Shown here one piece after another: positions 32,315 through 40,290 of a DNA stretch of 64,000 nucleotides. Origin of the DNA: Paracoccus sp041927875 (GTDB lineage Bacteria; Pseudomonadota; Alphaproteobacteria; Rhodobacterales; Rhodobacteraceae); NCBI RefSeq assembly GCF_041927875.1, contig NZ_JBHFHN010000001.1; one strand, 5' to 3'. The notes under the pieces are model-generated. The model was not told where the DNA came from, made no database searches, and was given only the letters and a program-made list of their open reading frames with translations. The stretch's first letter is position 1. Every line of letters begins with the position of its first letter. The translations under genes were made by a program, and so were the position numbers.

Positions 32315-32848
32315 ATGATGCGCTGGCTGATCGGTCTGATTGGGGTGGTTCTGCTGGCGGTGGCCGCCTATATCTTTGTGGCGCCGCAGTTTCTGGGCGG
32401 CAATGGTGTCAGCGTGGAAAATCCCGCCGAATCCGCCGCCCCCGCCGTGACGCCGCCGCCCGATGCCGCCCCCGATCAAGGCGGTGAGCCGTCGGCGGGC
32501 GGTCTGCCCCCGGCATCCCCCGGCGATACCGCCGCCCGCACCGAGGTCGCCGCCGAGGCTGCCGTCGACGCAGCCCAGGCCGAGGCCCAGGCCGATGCCG
32601 CCCGCCGCGAGGCCGCCGCCGCCGAGGCGCGGCGTGTTCAGGCGGTGCTGGACGACCCCGGCGCCCGCGATGCGGCGCTAAGCGTGGCGGGCTATGACGC
32701 GGCCGTCGCCGCTGCCGCGATCGACGCGACCAGCCTTGCGGGCCCGCAGAAACTGGCGCTGAAGAACCTGCTGGCCGCCGCCGCCAGCGATCCGCAGATG
32801 CTGGCGGGCGCGCTGGATCAGGTCCGCGCCGCGATGGCGCAGGACTAG
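32315..32848 (+). CDS. Membrane-anchored Ala-rich protein of unknown function
   Basis: 177 residues. One N-terminal membrane helix (WLIGLIGVVLLAVAAYIFVAP), a Pro/Ala-rich linker to about residue 70, then an Ala/Glu/Arg helical segment (AEAAVDAAQAEAQADAARREA) likely to form a coiled coil, and a C-terminal Ala-rich helical region. ATGs at 32315 and 32318 both lie close to AAAGGGGG; the second has the better spacing. Divergent from infC and convergent with choV. No family recognised. Confidence 0.65.
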   Translation: MMRWLIGLIGVVLLAVAAYIFVAPQFLGGNGVSVENPAESAAPAVTPPPDAAPDQGGEPSAGGLPPASPGDTAARTEVAAEAAVDAAQAEAQADAARREAAAAEARRVQAVLDDPGARDAALSVAGYDAAVAAAAIDATSLAGPQKLALKNLLAAAASDPQMLAGALDQVRAAMAQD

Positions 32849-32855
32849 GGGGCCG

Positions 32856-33869
32856 TCACGCCCCGCGCGGGTTCAGAAGCCGCGCGATCAAGCTGTCGCG
32901 CGTCACCCGCCCGCCGCCCGCGACCGGCAGTTCCGGCGCGTCGGCAAGCGCCGCCATCACCGCCCGCACCGGCAGATCGGCGGGCAAAGGCGCACCCGGC
33001 GCGTGCCCCGGCTCGGCCACATCCTGCGCGGTCAGCACCCCCATCGGGTTCATATGCGCAACGAAATCAGCGACATAGGCATTCGCGGGATTGGCGATGA
33101 TCTGACGCGCGGTGCCGCATTGCACGATCCGCCCGCCCTCCATCAGTGCGATGCGATTGCCCAGTTTGAAGGCCTCATCCAGGTCGTGACTGACAAAGAT
33201 GATGGTGCGCTTCAGCTTGGCTTGCAGATCCAGCAGCTCATCTTGCAGCCGCGCGCGGATCAGCGGGTCCAGCGCGCTGAAGGGTTCGTCCATCAGCAGG
33301 ATCGGCGCCTCGGTCGCAAAGGCGCGGGCAAGGCCCACGCGCTGCTGCATCCCGCCCGACAATTCGCCCACCTTGCGGTCGGCCCAGTCGGTCAGCCCGA
33401 CCAGTGCCAGTTGCCGGTCGACGCGCGCGCGCCGCTCGGGCGCCGCGATGCCCTCCAGCTCCAGCCCCAGGCCCACATTGTCGCGCACGCTGCGCCAGGG
33501 CAGCAGGCCGAATTGCTGAAAGACCATGGCGATGTCATGCAGGCGCAGCCCGCGCAGCGTCGCGCGGTCGGCATGGGTGACCGAGACCATGCGATCGTCC
33601 GAGCGCACCCGCACCTCGCCCCGGCAGACGGGGTTCAGTGCGTTGACGGCGCGCAGCAGGGTGGATTTGCCCGAACCCGACAGGCCCATCAGCACCAGGA
33701 TCTCGCCCTCGGCCACGGTCAGGCTGCAATCGTGAACCCCCAGGATCTGCCCGCATTCGGCCTGGATGCGCGACCGCGACAGGCCCTGATCCATCAGCGG
33801 CAGGGCGCTGTCGGGGTGATCGCCAAAGACGATCGACACATTGTCGAAAATGACGGCGGCATCGGTCAT
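32856..33869 (-). CDS. choV: Choline/glycine betaine ABC transporter ATP-binding protein
   Basis: 337-residue ATPase of the choline importer. Walker A GLSGSGKST (about residue 61), Q-loop FQQFGLLPW, signature LSGGMQQRVGLARA (about 168), Walker B ILLMDEPFSALDP (about 190) and switch histidine SHDLDEA. The stretch RSRIQAECGQILGVHD before Walker A and the FQQFGLLPWRSV Q-loop are typical of the ProV/ChoV branch. Its ATG overlaps the choW stop as ATGA. The start at 33869 is used rather than the in-frame ATG at 33884 inside choW. Confidence 0.93.
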   Translation of the reverse strand: MTDAAVIFDNVSIVFGDHPDSALPLMDQGLSRSRIQAECGQILGVHDCSLTVAEGEILVLMGLSGSGKSTLLRAVNALNPVCRGEVRVRSDDRMVSVTHADRATLRGLRLHDIAMVFQQFGLLPWRSVRDNVGLGLELEGIAAPERRARVDRQLALVGLTDWADRKVGELSGGMQQRVGLARAFATEAPILLMDEPFSALDPLIRARLQDELLDLQAKLKRTIIFVSHDLDEAFKLGNRIALMEGGRIVQCGTARQIIANPANAYVADFVAHMNPMGVLTAQDVAEPGHAPGAPLPADLPVRAVMAALADAPELPVAGGGRVTRDSLIARLLNPRGA

Positions 33870-34702
33870 TCCGGTTTCTCCCACCGCAGCATCCGGTCCA
33901 GGATGATCGCCAGAACCACGATCACCAGCCCCGATTCAAAGCCAAGCGCGGCGTTCACCGTGTTCAGCGCCCGCACCACCGGCACCCCCAGCCCCGGCGC
34001 GCCGACGAGCGCTGCGATCACCACCATCGACAGCGACAGCATGATGGTCTGGTTCAGCCCGGCCATGATCTGCGGCAGCGCGGCGGGCAGTTCGACCTTC
34101 CACAGAAGCTGGCGCCCGGTGGCACCAAAGGCGCGCGCGGCCTCGATCAGCGGGGTGGGGGTGGCGCTGACGCCCAGATAGGTCAGCCGGATCGGCGCGG
34201 GCAGGGCAAAGATCACCGTGGCGATCAGGCCCGGCACCATCCCCAGGCCGAAAAAGGTGATCGCGGGGATCAGATAGACGAATGTCGGCAGCGTCTGCAT
34301 CAGGTCCAGCACCGGGCGCAGCCAGGCGTAAAGGGCAGGGCGATGGGCGGCGGCGATGCCGATCGGAACGCCGATCCCCATGCAGATCACGCAGGCGGCC
34401 AGCACCAGCGTCAGCGTCTGGGTGGTTTCCGTCCAGTAACCTTGATTGAGGATGAACAGAAAGCCCAGGACGACGCCCAAGGCGGTCATCCAGCGCCGCT
34501 GCGCCAGCCAGGTCAGGGCGGCGAAGGCCGCGATCACGACCAGCGGATGCGGCGTCTGCAAGACCCACAGGATCGCATCGACCAGCCCCTGCAACGCGGC
34601 GGCGAGCGCATCGAACAGCCCGCCCGCATGGGTTTTCAGCCAGTCGAACACCGCCCTGGCGCTGCGCCCGACGGGGATTTTCGTGTCGGTCAGAAAGTCC
34701 AA
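33866..34702 (-). CDS. choW: Choline ABC transporter permease, TTG start
   Basis: 278-residue inner-membrane permease with about six helices and the coupling segment EAARAFGATGRQLLWKVELPAALPQIMAGL (about residue 190-219). The TTG at 34702 gives MDFLTDTKIPVGR, the usual ChoW N-terminus, and has GGGAGA five to six bases upstream. An ATG at 34756 in the same frame would add 18 basic residues not expected in the family. Middle gene of choXWV. Confidence 0.9.
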   Translation of the reverse strand: MDFLTDTKIPVGRSARAVFDWLKTHAGGLFDALAAALQGLVDAILWVLQTPHPLVVIAAFAALTWLAQRRWMTALGVVLGFLFILNQGYWTETTQTLTLVLAACVICMGIGVPIGIAAAHRPALYAWLRPVLDLMQTLPTFVYLIPAITFFGLGMVPGLIATVIFALPAPIRLTYLGVSATPTPLIEAARAFGATGRQLLWKVELPAALPQIMAGLNQTIMLSLSMVVIAALVGAPGLGVPVVRALNTVNAALGFESGLVIVVLAIILDRMLRWEKPE

Positions 34703-34887
34703 TCGGCTCTCCCTTGCCCGGTTCTTCCGATCTCGGTTGACCTCCGCAGGACGCATCCTGCGGGGGCGATGTGGGGGTGGGCTGCGCGGGTCCGCTCAGC
34801 GTTGCGCGCCAGGCCATCGGTCTTGCGCCGCGTGCCGGAGGCGTCAGCGCCTTGCCTTCTGGCCCTGCCCTTGGCCCCTTGCGTGGC

Positions 34888-35829
34888 TTACTTCAGCGCG
34901 GCCTGCACTGCCGCCATCGCATCGCTGCCGTCCTTGGCGGTGACGCCTTTCAGCCACGGCTCCAGCGCCTCGGGATGGGCGGCCAGCCAGTCTTTCGCGG
35001 CTGCCGCCGGTTCGGCGCCGTCGTTCAGGATCTTGCCCATGACCTCGTTTTCCATCGGCAGGGTAAAGACCAGATTGTTCAGGAAAACCCCGGCATTGGC
35101 GCATTCGGCGGCATAGCCCTTGCGGGTCAGGGTGTGAACCTCGGCGCCGCCGAAGTTCGGGCCGAACACGTCATCGGCTCCGGTCAGATAGGTGATGTCG
35201 AAGGCCGCGTTCATCGGATGCGGCTCCCACCCCAGGAACACCACCGGCTGCCCGGCGGCATCGGCGCGGCCGACCTGGGCCAGCATCCCCTGTTCGCTGC
35301 TTTCGACCAGGCTCAGCGCCTTCAGGCCGAAGCTGTCCTTTTCGATCATGTCCAGGATCAGGCGGTTGCCGTCATTGCCCGGCTCGATGCCATAGATCTT
35401 GCCGTCCAGTTCCTTGGAATGGTCGGCAATCTTGGAAAAATCATCAATTCCCAGGGCTTTGCCTGCGGCATTGGTGGCCAGCGTGTATTTCGCGCCGGTC
35501 AGGTTGGTGCGGATGGTGTCGATCGTGCCTGCGTCACGATAGGGCTTCAGGTCGGCCTCCATCGTCGGCATCCAGTTGCCCAGGAACACATCGACATCGC
35601 CGGTGGAGAGGGCCGAAAATGTCACCGGCAGTGCCAGAAGTTTCGTCTCGGTCTCATAGCCCAGCCCTTGCAGGACCGTGCTGGCCAGCGCCGTGGTCGC
35701 GGTGATGTCGGTCCAGCCCACGTCCGAAAAGGTGATCTTGTCGCAACCCGCCGCCAGTGCGGCGGAGGAGGTGGTCGAGATCGCGACAGCGGCGATCAGG
35801 CCGCGACGCAGGGTCTTGGTATGGGTCAT
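34888..35829 (-). CDS. choX: Choline-binding periplasmic protein
   Basis: 313-residue substrate-binding protein with a signal peptide ending in ALA (about residue 27). ProX/OpuAC-type fold: FSDVGWTDITATTALAS, VFLGNWMPTMEADLKPY, YGIEPGNDGNRLILDMI and FLGWEPHPMNAAFDITYL hold the aromatic residues that form the cation box for the trimethylammonium group. The start at 35829 follows AGGGAG. The BetI-like operator lies 17 bases upstream and should control it together with betI. Confidence 0.93.
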   Translation of the reverse strand: MTHTKTLRRGLIAAVAISTTSSAALAAGCDKITFSDVGWTDITATTALASTVLQGLGYETETKLLALPVTFSALSTGDVDVFLGNWMPTMEADLKPYRDAGTIDTIRTNLTGAKYTLATNAAGKALGIDDFSKIADHSKELDGKIYGIEPGNDGNRLILDMIEKDSFGLKALSLVESSEQGMLAQVGRADAAGQPVVFLGWEPHPMNAAFDITYLTGADDVFGPNFGGAEVHTLTRKGYAAECANAGVFLNNLVFTLPMENEVMGKILNDGAEPAAAAKDWLAAHPEALEPWLKGVTAKDGSDAMAAVQAALK

Positions 35830-35845
35830 GATGGCTCCCTGTTTT

Positions 35846-35871
35846 TTGTTGATTGACGAGTCAATAAACAA
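35846..35871. promoter_or_regulatory. BetI-like operator between choX and betI
   Basis: ATTGAC-GA-GTCAAT (35852-35865), extended by TTGTT and AACAA to a near-perfect 26-bp palindrome. It lies between divergent choX and betI, as expected for the choline-responsive repressor BetI. Confidence 0.75.
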
Positions 35872-35908
35872 TGCCTAGCTGCATCTTGCAACAGATCTGG
35901 GGGATCTT

Positions 35909-36499
35909 ATGCCGAAGATTGGGGCAGAGCCTATCCGACGCGCGGCATTAGTCAAAGCGGCGATTGCCGCCGTGGGTGAGGCCGGTTCGCTGGATGTGAC
36001 CGTGGCGCAGATCGCGCGCCGGGCGGGCATGTCATCGGCCCTGGCGCATCATTACTTCGGGTCCAAGGACCAGATCTTCCTGGCGGCGATGCGCCAGATC
36101 CTGTCCGATTTCGGGGCCGAAGTGCGGCGTGGGCTGGCCTTGGCCGGATCGCGCCGGGCGCGGCTGGGGTCGGTGATCGCGGCCTCGTTCACGCCGGTCA
36201 ACTTTCAGCCCGAAATCATCGGCGCCTGGATGAGCTTTTACGCCATGGCGCATTCCAGCCCCGAGGCGCGGCGGCTGCTGGTGATCTATCAGAACCGGCT
36301 GCGATCCACGCTGTTGCACGACCTGCGGCCGCTGATCGGCACGCGCGCCCCGGCGGTGGCCGAGGGGGTGGCGGCGCTGATCGACGGCATGTATCTGCGC
36401 GCCGCGCTGGCCCATGACGCGCCCGATGGCGATCACGCCCGCGATCTGGTGCTGGGCCATCTGGCCCGCGAACTGACCCATTCACGCGGCGATGCCTGA
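35909..36499 (+). CDS. betI: Choline-responsive transcriptional repressor BetI
   Basis: 196-residue TetR-family regulator. The helix-turn-helix spans VTVAQIARRAGMSSALAHHYFGSKDQI (residues 30-57), preceded by the BetI-specific RRAALVKAAIAAVGEAG; the ligand-binding part has GAWMSFYAMAHSSPEARRLLVIYQNRL, conserved in BetI. It precedes betB by 15 bases and is expected to bind the palindromes at 35846-35871 and 36647-36666. Confidence 0.93.
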   Translation: MPKIGAEPIRRAALVKAAIAAVGEAGSLDVTVAQIARRAGMSSALAHHYFGSKDQIFLAAMRQILSDFGAEVRRGLALAGSRRARLGSVIAASFTPVNFQPEIIGAWMSFYAMAHSSPEARRLLVIYQNRLRSTLLHDLRPLIGTRAPAVAEGVAALIDGMYLRAALAHDAPDGDHARDLVLGHLARELTHSRGDA

Positions 36500-36514
36500 C
36501 AGGGGGGATGCCTG

Positions 36515-37948
36515 ATGATCTGCCAACCGAAAGCCAGCCATTTCATTGATGGCGCCTATGTCGATGATGCGGCCGGTGCGACGTTCGACACGCATTATCC
36601 CTTTGACGGCAGCGTGATCGCGCGCCTTCATGAGGCGACGCCGAAATTGATTGACCAGTCAATCAAGGCAGCCCAGACCGCGCAACCTGCCTGGGCCGCG
36701 CTGCGGCCGGTGGAACGCGCGCGCATCCTGCACCGCGCCGCCCAGATCATCCGCGATCGCGGCCCCGAACTGGCCGAACTGGAAAGCCGCGACACCGGCA
36801 AGCCGATCCAGGAAACCGAGGTCGCCGACTGGCCGAGCGGGGCCGACGCGCTGGAGTTCTTTGCGGGCCTTGCCCCCACCGTCACCGGCGACACCATCCC
36901 CTTGGGCAGCGATTTCGCCTATACACGGCGCGAGGCTTTGGGGGTGTGTGTCGGCATCGGCGCCTGGAACTATCCCAGCCAGATCGCCTGCTGGAAGGCC
37001 GCGCCGGCGCTGGCGATGGGCAACACCATGGTCTTCAAACCCTCCGAGGTGACGCCGCTTGGCGCGCTGAAACTGGCCGAAATCTTCATCCAGGCCGGGA
37101 TGCCGCCCGGCGTGTTCAACGTCGTGCAGGGCATGGGGGCGGTTGGCGCCGCGCTGATCGGTGATCCGCGCGTGGCCAAGGTCTCGCTGACCGGATCGGT
37201 GCCGACCGGGCGCCGCGTCTATCAGGCCGCCGCCGCCGGGCTGAAGCATGTGACGCTGGAACTGGGCGGCAAGTCGCCGCTGATCGTCTTTGACGATGCC
37301 CGGCTGGAGGACGCGATCGGCGCGGCGATGCTGGGCAACTTCTATTCCGCCGGTCAGGTCTGTTCCAACGCCACGCGGGTGTTCGTGCAGCGCGGCATCT
37401 ATGACGCCTTTCTGGCCCGCCTCAAGACCCGCGCCGAGGCGATCGTCATGGGCGATCCGCTGGATCCGGCAACGCAGATGGGCCCGATCGTGACGCCCGC
37501 GCAACTGGACAAGATCGCCGGTTTCATCGACCGCGCCACCGCACGTCTGGTGACCGGCGGCACGATCACCGCCCCCTTTGTCGCGCCCACGGTCTATGCC
37601 GATGTGACCGACGACATGGAAATCGCGCGCGAGGAAATCTTTGGCCCGGTCATGTCGGTGCTGCCCTTTGACAGCGAGGATGAGGTGATCGCCCGCGCCA
37701 ACAGCCTGCCTTACGGCCTTGCCGCCGGGGTGTTCACCGAAAACCTGACCCGCGCGCACCGGGTGATTGCGGCGCTGAATGGCGGCACCTGCTGGATCAA
37801 TGCCTATAACCTGACGCCGGTGGAAATGCCCTTTGGCGGCATGGGCGACAGTGGGTTGGGGCGCGAAAACGGCCGGGCCGCGCTGGAACATTACAGCCAG
37901 ATCAAGGCGGTCTATGTGGGCATGGGCGCGGTGGAGGCGCCTTACTGA
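36515..37948 (+). CDS. betB: Betaine aldehyde dehydrogenase
   Basis: NAD(P)-dependent oxidation of betaine aldehyde to glycine betaine. The 477-residue ALDH has LELGGKSPLIVF with the general-base glutamate (about residue 250) and the nucleophile cysteine in AGQVCSNATRVF (about 284); the C-terminal MPFGGMGDSGLGRENG is typical. One base separates its stop from the betA start region. Codons 45-51 (LIDQSIK) contain a perfect copy of the BetI palindrome, an unusual intragenic operator. Confidence 0.95.
   Translation: MICQPKASHFIDGAYVDDAAGATFDTHYPFDGSVIARLHEATPKLIDQSIKAAQTAQPAWAALRPVERARILHRAAQIIRDRGPELAELESRDTGKPIQETEVADWPSGADALEFFAGLAPTVTGDTIPLGSDFAYTRREALGVCVGIGAWNYPSQIACWKAAPALAMGNTMVFKPSEVTPLGALKLAEIFIQAGMPPGVFNVVQGMGAVGAALIGDPRVAKVSLTGSVPTGRRVYQAAAAGLKHVTLELGGKSPLIVFDDARLEDAIGAAMLGNFYSAGQVCSNATRVFVQRGIYDAFLARLKTRAEAIVMGDPLDPATQMGPIVTPAQLDKIAGFIDRATARLVTGGTITAPFVAPTVYADVTDDMEIAREEIFGPVMSVLPFDSEDEVIARANSLPYGLAAGVFTENLTRAHRVIAALNGGTCWINAYNLTPVEMPFGGMGDSGLGRENGRAALEHYSQIKAVYVGMGAVEAPY
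36647..36666. promoter_or_regulatory. Intragenic BetI-like operator in betB
   Basis: TTGATTGAC-CA-GTCAATCAA, perfect nine-base arms, sharing ATTGAC-NN-GTCAAT with the operator at 35846-35871. It lies about 132 bases inside betB. Confidence 0.65.
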
Positions 37949-37949
37949 G

Positions 37950-39530
37950 ATGCAGGCAGATTATGTGATTGTCGGCGCGGGCAGCGCCGGGTCGGCGCTG
38001 GCTTACCGGCTGGGCGAGGCGGGGCATTCGGTGATCGTGATCGAGGCGGGCGGCAGCGATGCCGGCCCCTTCATCCAGATGCCCGGCGCGCTGTCCTATC
38101 CGATGAACATGGCGCGTTATGACTGGGGCTATCAGTCCGAGCCGGAGCCGGGCCTGGGCAATCGTCGTCTGGTCTGCCCGCGCGGGCGGGTGATCGGCGG
38201 GTCGTCGTCGATCAACGGCATGGTCTTTGTGCGCGGGCACCGGATGGATTTCGACCATTGGGCCGATCAGGGCGCGACAGGCTGGGATTACGCGGGCGTG
38301 CTGCCGTTTTTCAAGCGCATGGAAAGCTGGCACGGCGGCGATGATCCGCAGCATCGCGGCAGCGATGGCCCGCTGCATGTCACGCGGGGGACGCGGGCAA
38401 ACCCGCTGTTTGACGCCTTCATCGCTGCCGGTCAGCAGGCCGGCTGGCCCCATACCGATGATTACAACGGCGCCGCGCAAGAGGGGTTCGGCCCGATGGA
38501 GGCGACGATCTGGCAGGGCCAACGCTGGTCGGCGGCCTCGGCCTATCTGAAGCCTGCGATGCGGCGGTTCGGCGTGCGGCTGGTGCGGGGGCTGGCGGAA
38601 AAGGTGGTGATCCGCGATGGCCGCGCGGTCGGCGTGCAGGTTGATGGGCGTCAGATCGCCGCGCGGGCCGAGGTGATCCTGTCGGCCAGTGCGATCAACA
38701 CCCCCAAGCTGTTGATGCTGTCGGGCATCGGGCCGGGCGCGCATCTGCGCGACAACGGCATTCAGGTGATCGCCGATCGCGCCGGGGTTGGCGGCAATCT
38801 GCAAGACCATCTGGAGGTCTATGTCCAATATGCCGCGCGCCAGCCGATCACCTTGTTCAAATATTGGAACCTGCCCGGCAAGGCCTGGGTCGGGGCGCGC
38901 TGGCTGCTGACCGGCTCCGGGCCGGGGGCATCGAACCAGTTCGAGGCCTGCGGGTTCATCCGCACCACGCCCGACCAGCCCTATCCCGATATCCAGTATC
39001 ACTTTCTGCCGATTGCCGTGCGCTATGACGGCCGCGCGGTCGCGGCGGGCCACGGGTTTCAGGTGCATACCGGGCCGATGCGGTCGAAATCACGCGGCAC
39101 GGTGCGGCTGGACGGGCCGGACCCCGCGCGCGCGCCGAAGATCCGCTTCAACTATATGTCCCATCCCGACGACTGGGAGGAGTTCCGCGCCGTCATCCGC
39201 CACACCCGGACGATCTTTGGCCAGCCCGCCATGGCCGAACATGTGAAACATGAGATCCAGCCCGGCGCGGGCGTCATCAGTGACGATCAGATCGACGCCT
39301 TCGTGCGCGATCACGCGGAATCGGCCTATCACCCCTGCGGCACGGCGCGGATCGGGGCGGCGGATGATCCGCAGGCGGTCGTCGATCCGCAGGCGCGGGT
39401 GATCGGGGTTGCGGGGCTGCGGGTCGCCGACAGCTCGATCTTTCCGCGCATCACCAATGGCAATCTGAACGCGCCCTCGATCATGACCGGGGAAAAGGTC
39501 GCCGATCTGATCCTGCGGGGTGCGTCTTAG
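37950..39530 (+). CDS. betA: Choline dehydrogenase
   Basis: Membrane-associated GMC flavoenzyme that oxidises choline to betaine aldehyde. The 526-residue protein begins with the FAD loop VGAGSAGSALAYRLGE, has the first GMC signature GRVIGGSSSINGMVFVRG (about residue 80-97), the second signature ILSASAINTPKLLMLSGIGP (about 245-264) and the active-site histidine in SAYHPCGTARIG (about 460). It is slightly shorter than the 550-residue norm. The ATG at 37950 lies one base after the betB stop. Confidence 0.94.
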   Translation: MQADYVIVGAGSAGSALAYRLGEAGHSVIVIEAGGSDAGPFIQMPGALSYPMNMARYDWGYQSEPEPGLGNRRLVCPRGRVIGGSSSINGMVFVRGHRMDFDHWADQGATGWDYAGVLPFFKRMESWHGGDDPQHRGSDGPLHVTRGTRANPLFDAFIAAGQQAGWPHTDDYNGAAQEGFGPMEATIWQGQRWSAASAYLKPAMRRFGVRLVRGLAEKVVIRDGRAVGVQVDGRQIAARAEVILSASAINTPKLLMLSGIGPGAHLRDNGIQVIADRAGVGGNLQDHLEVYVQYAARQPITLFKYWNLPGKAWVGARWLLTGSGPGASNQFEACGFIRTTPDQPYPDIQYHFLPIAVRYDGRAVAAGHGFQVHTGPMRSKSRGTVRLDGPDPARAPKIRFNYMSHPDDWEEFRAVIRHTRTIFGQPAMAEHVKHEIQPGAGVISDDQIDAFVRDHAESAYHPCGTARIGAADDPQAVVDPQARVIGVAGLRVADSSIFPRITNGNLNAPSIMTGEKVADLILRGAS

Positions 39531-39623
39531 GATGTTCTTGACGGTTTTGCTTGATACCGGTCAAAGCCAAGGGCTGACGGGCGGGTTAGGATTCGCCTGA
39601 AACATCACCAAAGGGAGATTGCG

Positions 39624-39863
39624 ATGTCCAACACCCCCCACACGCTTCAGGAAGAATTCCCCCATCAGATCGACAAGATCCACGCGCTGAAGGTCGCGAA
39701 TGCGCATTTCGCCAAGCTGCTGGAGGATTACGACGCGATCAACGACAAGGTGCATCGCGCCGAAACCCGCGTCGATGTGGTGGATGAGCTGGTCGAACAT
39801 CAGTGGCGCAAGGAGCGCAGCCATATCAAGGACGAGATCGCGCGGATGCTGGCGGCCGAATAA
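39624..39863 (+). CDS. DUF465/YdcH-family small protein
   Basis: 79 residues, almost entirely helical, with the YdcH/DUF465 pattern of an antiparallel helical hairpin: FPHQIDKIHALKVANAHFAKLLEDYDAINDKVHRAET then VVDELVEHQWRKERSHIKDEIARML. Function unknown in the family. AAGGGAG precedes the start. A terminator follows at 39943-39968. Confidence 0.85.
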   Translation: MSNTPHTLQEEFPHQIDKIHALKVANAHFAKLLEDYDAINDKVHRAETRVDVVDELVEHQWRKERSHIKDEIARMLAAE

Positions 39864-39917
39864 GCGGCTGCGCTGATCGCGGCCGCGGACCAGGCGTTTT
39901 CCACCCCCCGGCCCGCC

Positions 39918-39942
39918 GGAGGATATGGTGGCCAAGAAGAAG
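39918..39942 (+). repeat. 3'-flank repeat copy C (degenerate)
   Basis: GGAGGATAT-GGTG-GCCAAGAAGAAG, 3' of the DUF465 gene in the same orientation, with a degenerate GTATTTGG part but the conserved GCCAAGAAGAAG end. A terminator hairpin follows directly. Confidence 0.5.
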
Positions 39943-39968
39943 GGGCAGGGCGGTGGTCCTGCCCTTTT
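39943..39968 (+). terminator. Terminator of the DUF465 gene
   Basis: GGGCAGG/CCTGCCC stem with an eight-base loop, then TTTT. Confidence 0.8.
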
Positions 39969-40041
39969 CGCGTGTCAGAGGGCTTGCGGAATCGCTTTAC
40001 AGGAATGCGACCTTTGGGTTAGCCAAAGCGACATCAGGATC

Positions 40042-40222
40042 GGGAGAATCCGGCGGGGGCGTGCCCTTGACGGTGCCGAAGGAGCAACCGCCCCGGTAAA
40101 CTCTCAGGCGCAAGGACCGTCCTGATGACAGGCTCTGGAGAGTGGCGGCCCGGTCCAACGGGTTGCCCGCCGAAGGGATAACGATCTCAGGCGCCCGGCG
40201 ACGGGTAGGGACAGAGGGGGCA
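40042..40222 (+). ncRNA. Tandem glycine riboswitch
   Basis: Two consecutive glycine aptamers. The first has GGGAGA (40043), GCCGAAGGAGCAA (40075-40087), AAACTCTCAGGC and CTCTGGAGAG; the second has CGCCGAAGGGATAACGATCTCAGGCG (from about 40169) and a closing GGACAGAGG. These are the conserved glycine riboswitch elements in cooperative tandem order. It controls the gcvTHP operon that begins at 40291; glycine binding is expected to switch expression on. Confidence 0.93.
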
Positions 40223-40260
40223 TCGACCGGACGATCCGTCCGGGGGGATGCCGGCATTTT
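40219..40260 (+). terminator. Riboswitch expression platform hairpin
   Basis: GGCATC pairs with GATGCC (40219-40224/40247-40252) around the perfect CCGGACG-ATC-CGTCCGG (40227-40243); GGCATTTT follows. The 5' strand overlaps the end of the second aptamer, so ligand binding could compete with this terminator. Confidence 0.65.
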
Positions 40261-40290
40261 CACGACCGGCGATGTCAGGGGAGGGGCGCG

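Noticed and set aside
39925..40125. 66-codon frame starting in the repeat after the DUF465 gene
   Set aside because: Runs through a terminator and into the glycine riboswitch; no plausible protein.
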